Source: Oscillatoriophycideae cyanobacterium NC_groundwater_1537_Pr4_S-0.65um_50_18 (GTDB lineage Bacteria; Cyanobacteriota; Cyanobacteriia; Elainellales; Elainellaceae). From it: 64,000 nt of DNA. Below the pieces are notes generated by a model. It was not told where the DNA came from, searched no databases, and worked only from the letters and a program-made list of their open reading frames with translations. Shown one piece after another: positions 1 through 8,240 of this stretch. The position numbers were made by a program, and so were the translations under genes. The stretch covers positions 310,001-374,000 of the forward strand of contig JACQYI010000006.1 of assembly GCA_016208305.1 (NCBI GenBank), given 5' to 3'. Each line of letters opens with the position of its first letter. Position 1 is the first letter of the stretch.

Positions 1-363
1 TCATGTGTAGGTAAAGATTCTTTCACAGGAGAGTTAAGAAACTCACTTGATAACTCTGTAAATCTGCAAGCCCATCTGCGAATCTAGAGCTGCAAAACTA
101 GGACATGGCCGATGGCTTATCTGGTCGGCTGCATCTGAGATGGCTGCATCAAGGCAGGTTGCTAGCGAAAGTTAAGCACTTAGAAGATTTAGGTATAAAA
201 AAGCGAAAATTATGCCGCAGTCAAGGGACAGGTGATAGTTCTGAAATAGGCATGAAACCGAGTAGAAGGTATTCGCCGGATTTTATTAGCCGGATTTGAT
301 GAAACTTGCGATCGTAGGTATTAAACTGAGTTTGTCAGGGTACTGCCGCAAGGATAGCTAGAT
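1..363. other. Upstream gap, no gene seen
   Basis: No convincing gene, RNA or hairpin is visible here. An open frame at 105-299 has no ribosome binding site and a composition I do not recognise as a protein. The last part holds AAGGA at about 350, which serves as ribosome binding site for the SLH gene that follows. The promoter of that operon presumably lies here but I could not pick out a clear pair of boxes. Confidence 0.5.
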
Positions 364-1404
364 ATGACCAATCCGCCACCTGTTGAGCCTAGACCCTCGC
401 GCAATCGTGACCTTGGCTTCGACGATGCCATTGCGATGCTGATTGCCTTTGGCACAATCGGCGCAGTTTTGTGGTGGGGACTGAACCAAAAGGGCGCAGA
501 CTTAGCTCAGGGAGTACAAGTGACCCCATCTGCGGAAGCAGGTTCTGTGTTTGAGGGGCTAACGGTTCCTGAAGGCGAGGCTAGTCAAGCCTCTGGAATC
601 ACCTCTTCTGCCGATCAGGCTGCTGCTCAGTCTGCGGGTCAATCCGGACTATCGCCTCAGGTTCCCCGATCTGATTTGGTTCCTGCTCCTAACAATCCAA
701 CTGCGGTTGCCCCTGTCATCATTGCTCCTGCGGTTGTACCTGGGCGAATTCCTGCATCTTCTGCTGCCATTGCCCCCCCGTCCGAACTCGTGGTGCCAGC
801 AGCACAAGCAACCCCTGTCGAATTTTCGGATGTAGCCGCAGATTACTGGGCACGTCCCTTTATTGCAGCTTTAGCACAGCGCGGCATCCTAACGGGATTC
901 TCAGACGGCACGTTCAAGCCCGATGAACCCGTGAGCCGATCGCAATATGCAGCTCTGATTGAAACGATTTTTCAGACAGATGCCGCCCAAAACCCGATCG
1001 CCTTCAACGATATTCCAGAAGGCTTCTGGGCGACTCCGGCCATCAACACTGCTGTAAAGACTGGCTTCATGAAGGGATTTCCTGAAGGTACCTTCCTGCC
1101 TGATCAACCTATCTCGCGCGTTCAGGTACTAGCTTCGCTGGTTAATGGCTTAAAGGTGTCTCAGCCCGCCTCTCCGACAGATGTGGTTAAGCTTTACCAA
1201 GACAGCGCTCAGATTCCGGCTTGGGCAGTGCCCGCTGCCGCTTCAGCAACCCAAGCGGGCATGGTTGTAAATTATCCTGTTCGAGATGTCCTCAACCCCA
1301 ATCAGCCAATTACCAGAGCCGAAATATCGGCGGTTGTGCATCAGGCTTTGGTGGCGGCGGGTAAGCTAGATCCCATTCCTTCTGATTACATTGTGCGACC
1401 CTAA
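364..1404 (+). CDS. Membrane-anchored SLH-domain protein
   Basis: 346 residues. A short cytoplasmic N-terminus is followed by one membrane segment (about residues 19-41), then a Pro/Ala/Ser-rich spacer to about 150. Three S-layer homology repeats follow, at roughly 152-203, 214-262 and 278-329; the first two carry the typical pattern ending in F.DGTF.P..P.SR. SLH domains bind cell-wall polymers, so the protein probably ties the inner membrane to peptidoglycan or other periplasmic polymers. There is no cleavable signal peptide, so the membrane segment should act as an anchor. AAGGA lies just upstream of the ATG. The stop codon overlaps the start of the next gene as TAATG, so the two are very likely co-translated. 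Family is clear; exact partner is unknown. Confidence 0.85.
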   Translation: MTNPPPVEPRPSRNRDLGFDDAIAMLIAFGTIGAVLWWGLNQKGADLAQGVQVTPSAEAGSVFEGLTVPEGEASQASGITSSADQAAAQSAGQSGLSPQVPRSDLVPAPNNPTAVAPVIIAPAVVPGRIPASSAAIAPPSELVVPAAQATPVEFSDVAADYWARPFIAALAQRGILTGFSDGTFKPDEPVSRSQYAALIETIFQTDAAQNPIAFNDIPEGFWATPAINTAVKTGFMKGFPEGTFLPDQPISRVQVLASLVNGLKVSQPASPTDVVKLYQDSAQIPAWAVPAAASATQAGMVVNYPVRDVLNPNQPITRAEISAVVHQALVAAGKLDPIPSDYIVRP

Positions 1405-1763
1405 TGTTAGATTTTGAGCAAGTTTCTCTGGTTCAACCGGCAACCTTGGTGACGATCGCCACTGAAGCCGTCCTGAAAGATAGCATTATTACCCTGTTGA
1501 AGAATCTCAAGGTAAAAAGCTACACGATCACGGACGTTTCGGGTGAAGGACGCTGCCCTAGATTGGTAGAAGTGCCGTCGGGCGAGGGGACTGAAACTGC
1601 GACAGAAACTAAAGTTGAGACGCACATCGCAACACCTATCGAGATTCGAGCGATCGTCTCTCAAGATCTATCAAACGTGATTCTTTACACGCTCAAAGAG
1701 TATCAGCATGAGTTTGCGATCGTGGCCTATCGTCAGGCTGTAGAGGCGTTAGGAGAGTATTAA
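1404..1763 (+). CDS. Divergent PII-like signalling protein
   Basis: 119 residues. The N-terminal stretch (about 14-45, with KSYTITDVSGEG) and the C-terminal strand-helix pattern resemble the ferredoxin-like fold of PII, SbtB and CutA proteins. The canonical PII T-loop with Tyr51 is not recognisable; in its place is an acidic, Glu/Thr-rich loop at about 58-78. PII relatives form trimers that bind adenine nucleotides and regulate transporters or enzymes. Here the gene overlaps the stop of the SLH membrane protein by one base, so they form a translationally coupled pair, an unusual context for this fold. A perfect intrinsic terminator follows. The fold assignment is moderately sure; ligand and target are unknown. 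Confidence 0.6.
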   Translation: MLDFEQVSLVQPATLVTIATEAVLKDSIITLLKNLKVKSYTITDVSGEGRCPRLVEVPSGEGTETATETKVETHIATPIEIRAIVSQDLSNVILYTLKEYQHEFAIVAYRQAVEALGEY

Positions 1764-1810
1764 TTCTCTTCTCGTAGCTATAAGCTGTATTTACAGCGGT
1801 TAGGACGGAG

Positions 1811-1852
1811 AAATTTTTGAGGGTGCGCTCTGCATGCCCTCAAAAATTTTTT
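1811..1852 (+). terminator. Intrinsic terminator of SLH/PII-like operon
   Basis: A perfect 13-bp stem, AAATTTTTGAGGG paired with its reverse complement, encloses a 13-base loop and runs straight into a T tract. It ends the transcript of the two genes upstream. Confidence 0.8.
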
Positions 1853-1936
1853 CGATCGATCGTCCGATTAAGGTTTAGGTGGCTGCAAAAAAGCGTTCAC
1901 GCAAGCTCTCGATCGAGAAATTTATTATTGAGAGAT

Positions 1937-2176
1937 TTACTGAGGCGGATCTTTGTCAGAACTGGGGCGATCGGGCACATACTCAATCAGGTCAAAGGGG
2001 GTGCAGTCCAGATGGGTGCAAAGCGCATTCAGCATATCTCCACCGATACGCGGCATTTTGTCCTGATTTTTGAGAGAGGAGATGGCGTTGGGATGAACAC
2101 CAATAAATTCGGCTAGGCGCTTGTTCGTCATACGCTGCCTCGCCATAATTTCTCTTAATCGCCAGCGAACGGTCAA
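1937..2176 (-). CDS. XRE/Cro-type helix-turn-helix regulator
   Basis: 79 residues with a TTG start. Residues 5-66 form a compact XRE/Cro helix-turn-helix: RLAEFIGVHPNAISSLKN is the scanning and recognition helix pair, followed by a Cys-Thr-Pro-Phe stretch that matches the last helix of the HTH_26 type. Such small solo regulators bind operators as dimers, often their own promoter. No toxin or phage gene is next to it, so there is no sign of a toxin-antitoxin pair. The gene converges on the terminator of the SLH operon. Family is sure, target unknown. Confidence 0.8.
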   Translation of the reverse strand: MTVRWRLREIMARQRMTNKRLAEFIGVHPNAISSLKNQDKMPRIGGDMLNALCTHLDCTPFDLIEYVPDRPSSDKDPPQ

Positions 2177-2378
2177 TTTCTAGATCTCACAAAGATGAGC
2201 AAAACTTGTGGTTACAGGAAGTAGGGCTAGAAGTAGATAAAGGCTCACAGACCAGTGTCTGACTTTTTAGATACATGGTCGAACTGTGTGATAATATCTA
2301 TCTAACTAGCAAGCCAGTGCGTCCCCTGGAAAGTTCTGCACTGGCTCTAGCTCCAACTTGCACTGGAGACAATTTATT

Positions 2379-2555
2379 ATGACCTATGAACGTCGCATCA
2401 AGCGATGGGTTGTCGTGCGAATATTGCCGAGTTTGCGGCATATCGATATTGCCAGGTTTTACAGATTCTCAGATGCCGAAGGCTATGCTCAAGTCTTGCG
2501 GCAGCTTAACCCTCAGCATCAGTATGAGGTGATGTTTGATGGCGGAGAAAGATAG
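2379..2555 (+). CDS. Small conserved cyanobacterial hypothetical protein
   Basis: 58 residues, basic at the N-terminus (MTYERRIKRWVVVRILP). I choose the ATG at 2379 because GGAG lies 11 bases upstream; an in-frame TTG at 2358 has no such site. The pattern RRIKRWVVVRILP...ARFYR.SDAEGY...LR.L.P resembles small proteins common in cyanobacterial genomes, but I know of no assigned function. It stands alone, divergent from the XRE regulator and convergent with the DUF3747 gene. Confidence 0.6.
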   Translation: MTYERRIKRWVVVRILPSLRHIDIARFYRFSDAEGYAQVLRQLNPQHQYEVMFDGGER

Positions 2556-2617
2556 GCGATCGAGGTGTTTATGACTGCCCATCTCCGCTGGAATGGCTAT
2601 GAATTTTAAGTGTCAAA

Positions 2618-4018
2618 CTATCGCGGAGGGGTCTGTGGTGGCACACTCTGTAGTGGCACACTCTGTTGCGGGGCGCTTTGCTGCGGGGCAGTTTGCTGTG
2701 GGACGTTCGGCTGTGGTGTACTCTGTGGTGCAGTTTGCTGTGGCGCACTCTGTGATGGCACACTCTGGGGTGGCGTACTCTGTGGTAGCGCATTGATGAC
2801 ACAGTTAAGCGTCCGCAAAGTCGCTGTCGCGGCATAGTTGCGCTGGGCTTCGGCATTGGGCACAAAATTGCTGCCGATCTCGTTGTAAGGCGATGCCACA
2901 CCACAGTAGGTAGACATGGCTGTGATTAACGCCGCCCCCCAATGTCCCGAAATATCAGTAAATGTTTGGGGTGCTTGGGTAGAAGGCAGATCGGGGCCAA
3001 GACCTCGCAGCGATCGCCCATATTCGGCTGTGCGGCTCAAGATGGCCATCATCTCGGCGCGAGTAACGGGCTGCGTCGGACGAAAACTGCCGTCTTCATA
3101 GCCGCTGACAATGTTATTGGCTTGGGCAAACTCAATTTTGGCTGCGCTCCATCGGGTCATCTCTACATCCCTGTAGGGAGCCGATGCCGCCGCAGTGGGC
3201 ACATTGATCGTGACGCCTGGAATCAGCTTGAGAGACTCCAATGCCATCGATACGATCTGCTCACGGGTGAGCGATCGCTGAGGGCGGAACGTGCCATCCT
3301 CAAACCCAGCGACAAAACCGAGCTGAACCGCTTGCTGAATCTCTGCGGCATAGACATCACCCCCCACATCTCTGAAGGTGAGAGTCGTAGGCGACGTTGG
3401 AGGTGCCACGGGCTGCGTTCCGGGAGCAGCGATGACATAATCTGGCGGGAACGAGCCTTCATAGGTCAGGTAAATATGTCCGAGGGGGCGATCGTCCAGC
3501 ACGCGTCGAGTAAACCGCCAGCCAGGATTCAGCTTAATTTCAGCAAAATCTGTAGTCAGACCATTGGCATGACCGATGTCAAACTCAGGATTAGTACATT
3601 TCCGGCGATCGGGATTGAAGCAGCCAATGGGGTCGCCCACCAGCACTATATCTTGATTGCGGCGAATGATGCGAACGCTGTAAAACAGCCCCATATCTTG
3701 ACCATTTGCCCGGATAGAGTAGCCGTTGGCATCCAGGCTACGCCCACAAATTCCAGAGAAGTCAAAAGTCCGTAATACCGGGTCAATTACAACAGGCATT
3801 CCACCCAAAACATTCCAGCAGGGGCGAGTGTCGCTGACTTGTTCCACAATGAGCAGTTGATGAGCCGTTCCACCCGAATAGGGAGCGGCGATCGCAATGA
3901 AGCGAGTTTGATCAACCTCCTGCTGTTGAAATGCGGCGGCAAGAGCAGAGGAGGCTGTCCAAGCGGTGCTTAAGGTAGCGAGCGCAACCGCAGTGAGGCG
4001 TTGAAGTAACAGGTTCAT
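2618..4018 (-). CDS. Exported DUF3747/SLH-domain protein
   Basis: About 466 residues from the ATG at 4018, chosen because the next residues (MNLLLQRLTAVALATLS) form a good signal peptide with an AXA-type cut near SSALAAA; the longer frame to 4057 would put a poor segment in front. The N-terminal half (about 25-200) is a DUF3747-type domain with conserved Cys residues (PCWNVLGG, CGRSLDANGYSIR). Two SLH repeats follow (about 215-265 and 280-330), and a third degraded one near FTDISGHWGA. The C-terminal 55 residues are a Gln/Pro/Ser/Val low-complexity tail built on a five-residue period. Periplasmic or outer-envelope, probably peptidoglycan-bound. The role is not known. Confidence 0.8.
   Translation of the reverse strand: MNLLLQRLTAVALATLSTAWTASSALAAAFQQQEVDQTRFIAIAAPYSGGTAHQLLIVEQVSDTRPCWNVLGGMPVVIDPVLRTFDFSGICGRSLDANGYSIRANGQDMGLFYSVRIIRRNQDIVLVGDPIGCFNPDRRKCTNPEFDIGHANGLTTDFAEIKLNPGWRFTRRVLDDRPLGHIYLTYEGSFPPDYVIAAPGTQPVAPPTSPTTLTFRDVGGDVYAAEIQQAVQLGFVAGFEDGTFRPQRSLTREQIVSMALESLKLIPGVTINVPTAAASAPYRDVEMTRWSAAKIEFAQANNIVSGYEDGSFRPTQPVTRAEMMAILSRTAEYGRSLRGLGPDLPSTQAPQTFTDISGHWGAALITAMSTYCGVASPYNEIGSNFVPNAEAQRNYAATATLRTLNCVINALPQSTPPQSVPSQSAPQQTAPQSTPQPNVPQQTAPQQSAPQQSVPLQSVPPQTPPR
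2632..2790 (-). repeat. In-frame 15-bp degenerate repeat coding a Q/P tail
   Basis: About ten degenerate copies of a 15-bp unit encode five-residue blocks of the type P-Q-Q-S-V/A/T at the C-terminus of the DUF3747/SLH protein. Period 15 preserves the frame. The repeat also opens long spurious frames on the other strand. Confidence 0.75.
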
Positions 4019-4108
4019 ACCAACAAAAATTCCAGCGACTTGACAAGCAATAAGCAATCACAACGTTAATCGAGAACCTTCCAGCCTTGAAGCTTAGCGA
4101 TCAGTTTG

Positions 4109-5653
4109 TCAGAAGTCAACCGCTTCAATCAGGTAGACCCCAACGACCGTTCCAGGCGGGCGACGATCGAGGGGCGATCGCTGAACACCCAAATCCATCA
4201 GCACTTCTGGAGGCAAATTTAGAGCATCTGCGTCCGTCGGCAACAGCGATCCGCAGCTATAGGCAGGACTAAACACTTTGATTTCACCCTGCATTTGCTG
4301 CACGAGATCGCGGGCGATCGCCAGACCTAGCCCCGTTCCCGGAATATCAGTCGCAGCCTGTACTCCACGATAGTGGCGCTCAAACAAATGCGCTAGATCT
4401 TGAGGAGGAATACCCGGCCCGTTATCTAGGATAGCGATCGTCTGCCGCTTACCCAATTGAGTCATTGCGGGTTGTGACTCTACCCTCACGCTGACCTTAC
4501 CGTTTGCTGGGGTGTACTTGAGGGCATTGTCTAGCAAATTGCTTAGCACCTCTTGTAGCGCCCGCGAATCCATTTTTACAGGAGGTAAATGCTCAGGAAT
4601 CGCGATGCTTAGCTCTAGCTGACGGTCTTGTGCGATCGCCTTAGCCGACTCCAGCAGAGGACTCAGCACTTCCGCAATCAAACGGGTTTCTAAGCGAATA
4701 GCTCCAATCAGTAGATTGCTTCCCGACGCATGAGTTTTCGAAGCGCTATTCCCCAACCCACTCGCTTCTGAGGTATTACCCTCAGCACCCGCACTGAGCA
4801 AAGGTGGCGCATAGCGCGTCACTTCTGAGTGCAGCGTCTCTGCATTTTCAGACTCAGCCGCGCTGAGCAAGAGCCGCAGATCCGCCTCATCCAGATCAAG
4901 CGCGGCATCAAACTGCTTCAGCAAATCCTGAAGGCGATCGCTCTCTCGCACAATGCCCTCTGCCGCAGTATGGTTGGCATCTTCTGGGCGAATGCGTCTG
5001 GCAAGCAGTTTCCCGAAGGTACGCATCGCAGTCAAAGGATTGCGAAACTGATGCAGTAAATTGTCGAAGAGATCGCGTCGCTGTTCGCGTAACAGCCGCT
5101 GCTGTCGTGAATCTTGCAGCAGCCATTGCGATCGCTGATCGAGCACACAACCCAGCGCCAAAGCCTTAGCAATTTGCTCAATTTGCTCCTGCTCAAGCTC
5201 TGTCCAAGCGCGATCGGCTCTTGCCGTCACCAGCAAACCCATTACCACCTCTTCGTGAATGATGGGCAAAACCACTTGCTGCTGTCGCGAGAGTGCCTGC
5301 TCAGCTGCCTCTAGAGGCCGTGAACCTGCGTAGCTAGAGCCATAATTGCTGTAGCCAGACTCTGGATAGGTCGGCAGCAATGTAAACTGAGGCAAGGTTC
5401 TAGAAGGTTGGAGCGATCGCACTTCAGCATTGCCCCTAGCGCTGCCCCGCGACAGCAGAGAAAAAATTTGCTCCTCACCCCAACCCGCCACAGCTTCGGG
5501 ATAGGCCACCACAGGCACCATTTTTGTATCCGCCACCTCTGTCAATTCTTCAGTCAAGTAAACAATGCTCAGAGCCGCTCCAAGCCCTTGGGTGAGCAAA
5601 GCCACCTGCGACTGACAAAGTGCAACAAATTCGGTACTGGCAGGCATCAACAT
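4109..5653 (-). CDS. GAF-domain sensor histidine kinase (Hik2/CSK-like)
   Basis: 514 residues, no membrane segment, so cytoplasmic. The N-terminal part (about 8-175) is a GAF-type sensor domain. The dimerisation/phosphoacceptor helix has His201 in HQFRNPLTA, followed by the catalytic domain with the N box (LLDNALKY, about 373-380), the G1 box DNGPGIP (410-416) and G2 box GTGLGLA (440-446). Kinase and phosphotransfer sites all look intact. The HQFRNP phosphoacceptor motif and cytosolic GAF layout recall cyanobacterial Hik2 and the plastid sensor kinase CSK, which respond to redox and salt; I am not certain of that orthology. About 50 residues between the two catalytic parts (280-312) are a Ser/Ala-rich insertion. 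No response regulator is adjacent. Confidence 0.85.
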   Translation of the reverse strand: MLMPASTEFVALCQSQVALLTQGLGAALSIVYLTEELTEVADTKMVPVVAYPEAVAGWGEEQIFSLLSRGSARGNAEVRSLQPSRTLPQFTLLPTYPESGYSNYGSSYAGSRPLEAAEQALSRQQQVVLPIIHEEVVMGLLVTARADRAWTELEQEQIEQIAKALALGCVLDQRSQWLLQDSRQQRLLREQRRDLFDNLLHQFRNPLTAMRTFGKLLARRIRPEDANHTAAEGIVRESDRLQDLLKQFDAALDLDEADLRLLLSAAESENAETLHSEVTRYAPPLLSAGAEGNTSEASGLGNSASKTHASGSNLLIGAIRLETRLIAEVLSPLLESAKAIAQDRQLELSIAIPEHLPPVKMDSRALQEVLSNLLDNALKYTPANGKVSVRVESQPAMTQLGKRQTIAILDNGPGIPPQDLAHLFERHYRGVQAATDIPGTGLGLAIARDLVQQMQGEIKVFSPAYSCGSLLPTDADALNLPPEVLMDLGVQRSPLDRRPPGTVVGVYLIEAVDF

Positions 5654-6012
5654 GCGACAGGCTAACCTGGCTCTAAAAAACGTTAACTCAACGGCGCTGA
5701 TTCACGCTGATTCACAGTGACAATTCACGGTGCTAACTCAACGGTAACTTGAGCGATCGACTCTGCAATAAAGCTTTGCAAAAACTATTGAAATAACCGC
5801 TGCTAAAGTTAACACTCCCCATCCAGATCCAACATTTGACTTTGTAGCCTACACTACGTAATATAGAGTATCTTTAGATTTTGTTTCAAAAGTTTAAAGG
5901 AAGTTGAAATTAAAGTTTTAAGTCGGTATACTTTGCACGGTCTGGATTTTGTAACGATGGTTACAGAGAACCTGTTCTGGTAACTTGTAGACACGCTCGG
6001 AGGTGGGTTAGG
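5654..6012. other. Intergenic region between divergent genes
   Basis: A 359-base divergent promoter region between the histidine kinase and the DUF3155 gene. It contains two close copies of GCTGATTCAC (5695-5715) and two of the type G(T/C)TAACTCAACGG near the kinase start. An AT-rich part runs from about 5860 to 5920. GGAGG at 5999-6003 is the ribosome binding site for DUF3155. No RNA gene seen. Confidence 0.5.
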
Positions 6013-6330
6013 TTGGCAAGAAGACGCAAGCGCAAAAGTCGTCGTCGGTTAGAGGGTCGCCGCATCCTAGAATTGGTGCCTCAATACAGCATCGAGAGCG
6101 GTGAAGATAAACCTGTGACTGCTGCTCGTAAGTTTATTCAATCTGAGGGCATTGCACCACCGGCACTTTTGCTGGTGAAGCGCAATGAGCATACCACGGA
6201 TCGATACTTCTGGGCAGAGAAGGGGTTGTTCGGAGCACAATACGTTGAGGAAAATCATTTTCTATTCCCAAGTCTAAGGGTTCCAGAAGATGAAGAAGTC
6301 GATACCCCTCTGGCAGTCTCAGCTCGCTAA
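6013..6330 (+). CDS. DUF3155 family protein
   Basis: 105 residues starting at TTG, fixed by GGAGG nine bases upstream. The N-terminus is extremely basic (ARRRKRKSRRRLEGRRIL) and could bind RNA or DNA; the rest contains the conserved block FIQSEGIAPPALLLVKRNEH...RYFWAEKGLFGAQY typical of the cyanobacterial DUF3155 family. Function is unknown. The gene is monocistronic, followed by a 548-base gap. Confidence 0.8.
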   Translation: MARRRKRKSRRRLEGRRILELVPQYSIESGEDKPVTAARKFIQSEGIAPPALLLVKRNEHTTDRYFWAEKGLFGAQYVEENHFLFPSLRVPEDEEVDTPLAVSAR

Positions 6331-6593
6331 CTGTGCCATAGGTTAAGGAGCTGGCTCTGCGACATTTTCAGCCTTACGTTTGCCTCTTAGTATTCTAGAC
6401 ATCACTTTATTGAATTCATTTATTGATATCAGTACTGATGCATTGGTGTTTTACTGAGATAGGTCGCCACAAAAAGGTCAAACTGTCTGGGCTAAAGATG
6501 AGAACTAGTCTAGTTCATGAATCTGGGTTTTAGCATCGAGCTGATGTGCTGGGCGTTACTTAGGTATCGAAAGCAATTGAATATTTGAAGCAA

Positions 6594-6622
6594 AGAAGCG
6601 AGGTCAGTTTGATCTCGCTTCT
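6594..6622 (+). terminator. Possible terminator hairpin
   Basis: AGAAGCGAG and CTCGCTTCT form a perfect 9-bp stem around an 11-base loop, followed by CTGTATTT. The T run is weak and the hairpin lies about 270 bases after the DUF3155 stop, so the call is tentative. Confidence 0.4.
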
Positions 6623-6747
6623 CTGTATTTAGGCTCAAAATTTAGGCTCAAATTTAGAGTCGAGTCGATATTTTCTCAAATTAACCGTACCGAAAACCCC
6701 GGTTTTTTCTACCCTAATGCAGCGGAGACTTGAAGAGATAGACCTAT

Positions 6748-6789
6748 AGAATTTAGATACAAGAATTTAGGTACAAGAATTTAGGTACA
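6748..6789. repeat. Three 14-bp tandem repeats
   Basis: Three direct copies of AGAATTTAGGTACA (first copy with one change) lie about 90 bases upstream of htpX. They may be an operator array or a neutral short tandem repeat. Confidence 0.8.
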
Positions 6790-6878
6790 GATGCGATGCT
6801 GTGGCGAATTGCCCTGTCAAAACAGACAGCACTCAATAAGGCAGCGCCAGAAGAACACCCGAATTAGGAGTAAAGAAC

Positions 6879-7772
6879 ATGAACCAAATTAAGACGCTAG
6901 GGCTATTAGGACTGCTAAGTGGACTTTTTGTAGGTATTGGCTACTACCTGGGTGGATCTAGCGGCGCATTAATGGGGCTGGTATTTGCAGGTGCCACCAA
7001 CCTGTTTTCTTGGTATTCATCCGACAAGATAGCGCTGGCCGCCTACCAAGCACAGCCCCTAGAGCCGACCGACGCACCTGAACTCTACAACATGGTGAAA
7101 AAGCTGTGCGATCGCGCAGAACTCCCCATGCCCCAGCTTTACTTAATCCCCACCGAGGGCGCAAACGCCTTCGCCACCGGACGCGACCCGCAACATGCTG
7201 CAGTTGCCGTCACCCAAGGCATCGTCAACATGCTGCCCACCGACGAGCTAGAAGCCGTCATAGCCCATGAGCTGACCCATGTCAAAAATCGGGACACCCT
7301 GACCCAAGCTGTCGCCGCAACCGTTGCAGGTGCCATTTCCTATCTAGCGCAAGTGCTGCAATTTGGAGCCATGTTTGGTGGCATATCGCGAAACGATCGC
7401 GAAGGCGGCGGCAACCCGATCGCCCTGATTGCCACCATCTTTTTAGCTCCTCTAGCCGCCAGCGTCATCCAAATGGCCATCTCCCGCACCCGCGAATTTG
7501 AAGCCGACGCTGGCTCCGCCCGCATCACCGGCAACCCTCGCGCCCTCGCCCGCGCCCTGCAGCGCCTAGAAGCCAGCGCTAAGCAAATGCCGTTAGCCGC
7601 AAATCCCGCCTTCGAGCCACTTCTCATCGTCAACGCCCTGCCCAAACAAACCTTCGGCAGCCTATTCTCCACCCATCCAACCACAGAAGCCCGCATCGAA
7701 AACCTGCTCAGGATTGAGCAAGAACTCACCGCACAATCCGGCAAACTACCCGAATCTCCCCTCAGCTTATAG
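6879..7772 (+). CDS. htpX: HtpX-type membrane zinc metalloprotease (M48)
   Basis: 297 residues. Two hydrophobic segments at the N-terminus (about 7-45) and two more around 142-200 anchor the enzyme in the membrane. The zinc site is HELTH at 130-134, with the third ligand in the REFEAD motif at 205-210. HtpX degrades misfolded or damaged membrane proteins on the cytoplasmic side. Length fits bacterial HtpX. A good GGAG lies upstream. All catalytic residues are present. Confidence 0.92.
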   Translation: MNQIKTLGLLGLLSGLFVGIGYYLGGSSGALMGLVFAGATNLFSWYSSDKIALAAYQAQPLEPTDAPELYNMVKKLCDRAELPMPQLYLIPTEGANAFATGRDPQHAAVAVTQGIVNMLPTDELEAVIAHELTHVKNRDTLTQAVAATVAGAISYLAQVLQFGAMFGGISRNDREGGGNPIALIATIFLAPLAASVIQMAISRTREFEADAGSARITGNPRALARALQRLEASAKQMPLAANPAFEPLLIVNALPKQTFGSLFSTHPTTEARIENLLRIEQELTAQSGKLPESPLSL

Positions 7773-7815
7773 AAAACCCAAAACTCTACATTCGCCAATG
7801 ACTCTCTGATGATGA

Positions 7816-7832
7816 GGTGGGCAGTGCCCACC
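7816..7832 (+). terminator. Palindrome, possible htpX terminator
   Basis: GGTGGGCA-G-TGCCCACC is a perfect palindrome 43 bases after the htpX stop, with CTCTGTTTTCC after it. It could terminate htpX, but the T tract is weak; the same kind of palindrome is also found as an interspersed repeat. Confidence 0.35.
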
Positions 7833-8052
7833 CTCTGTTTTCCAGAGTATTTTTGAAACTTAATTTTTGAGACTTATTTTCTAGCTTTCTAGAACTCCTT
7901 AGAATCCGTCTCGACCCATTGACACCCGATCGCCCATTAATGCGTTCGCGCAGCGTTCCTGAAGGGAATAGCGACCCCAGCCAACCATCCCTAGACTCAT
8001 GCGGAGGGGTTGTAGGGGACGTGCCCGCCCCCTGCCGGGGGTTTGGGGGAGG

Positions 8053-8092
8053 CCCCCAAGGCTGTTGGCTGACCCCCAAGGCTGTTAGCTAT
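8053..8092. repeat. 20-bp tandem duplication
   Basis: Two adjacent copies beginning CCCCCAAGGCTGTT; they differ by two bases near the end. No gene is affected. Confidence 0.8.
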
Positions 8093-8240
8093 TTCCAGCC
8101 CCGCTCATCATCCACAAACCAACCCTCTACCCAAGATTCAGCTCATCCCCACCCATAGAAGGATTTTTGTTTCATGACTCACCCCTTCCCCAGATAGAAT
8201 AAGGCTGATAACCAGCCATTCTCTATCCCATTAGCCTTCT

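Larger units (their letters stand above)
6331..6878. other. Long intergenic gap with hairpin and short repeats
   Basis: No gene recognised. It contains a weak terminator-like hairpin (6594-6622), a duplicated AGGCTCAAA(A)TTTA motif near 6631-6655, and three copies of a 14-bp tandem repeat (6748-6789). GGAG at about 6868 precedes the htpX start. Confidence 0.5.
7773..8240. other. Intergenic gap with inverted and direct repeats
   Basis: No gene recognised between htpX and aspS. It holds a GTGGGC palindrome (7816-7832), a GC-rich stretch with several G and C runs (about 8005-8060), and a 20-bp direct duplication (8053-8092). TTCGCGCAGCGTTCC at about 7944 resembles a short interspersed motif common in such genomes. 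Confidence 0.5.

Noticed and set aside
105-299. Open frame of 64 residues at the left end
   Set aside because: No ribosome binding site, odd composition, no recognised motif.
2593-2837. Cys/Gly/Val-rich plus-strand frames resembling repeat proteins
   Set aside because: They are antisense shadows of the 15-bp repeat coding for the Q/P tail of the DUF3747/SLH protein.
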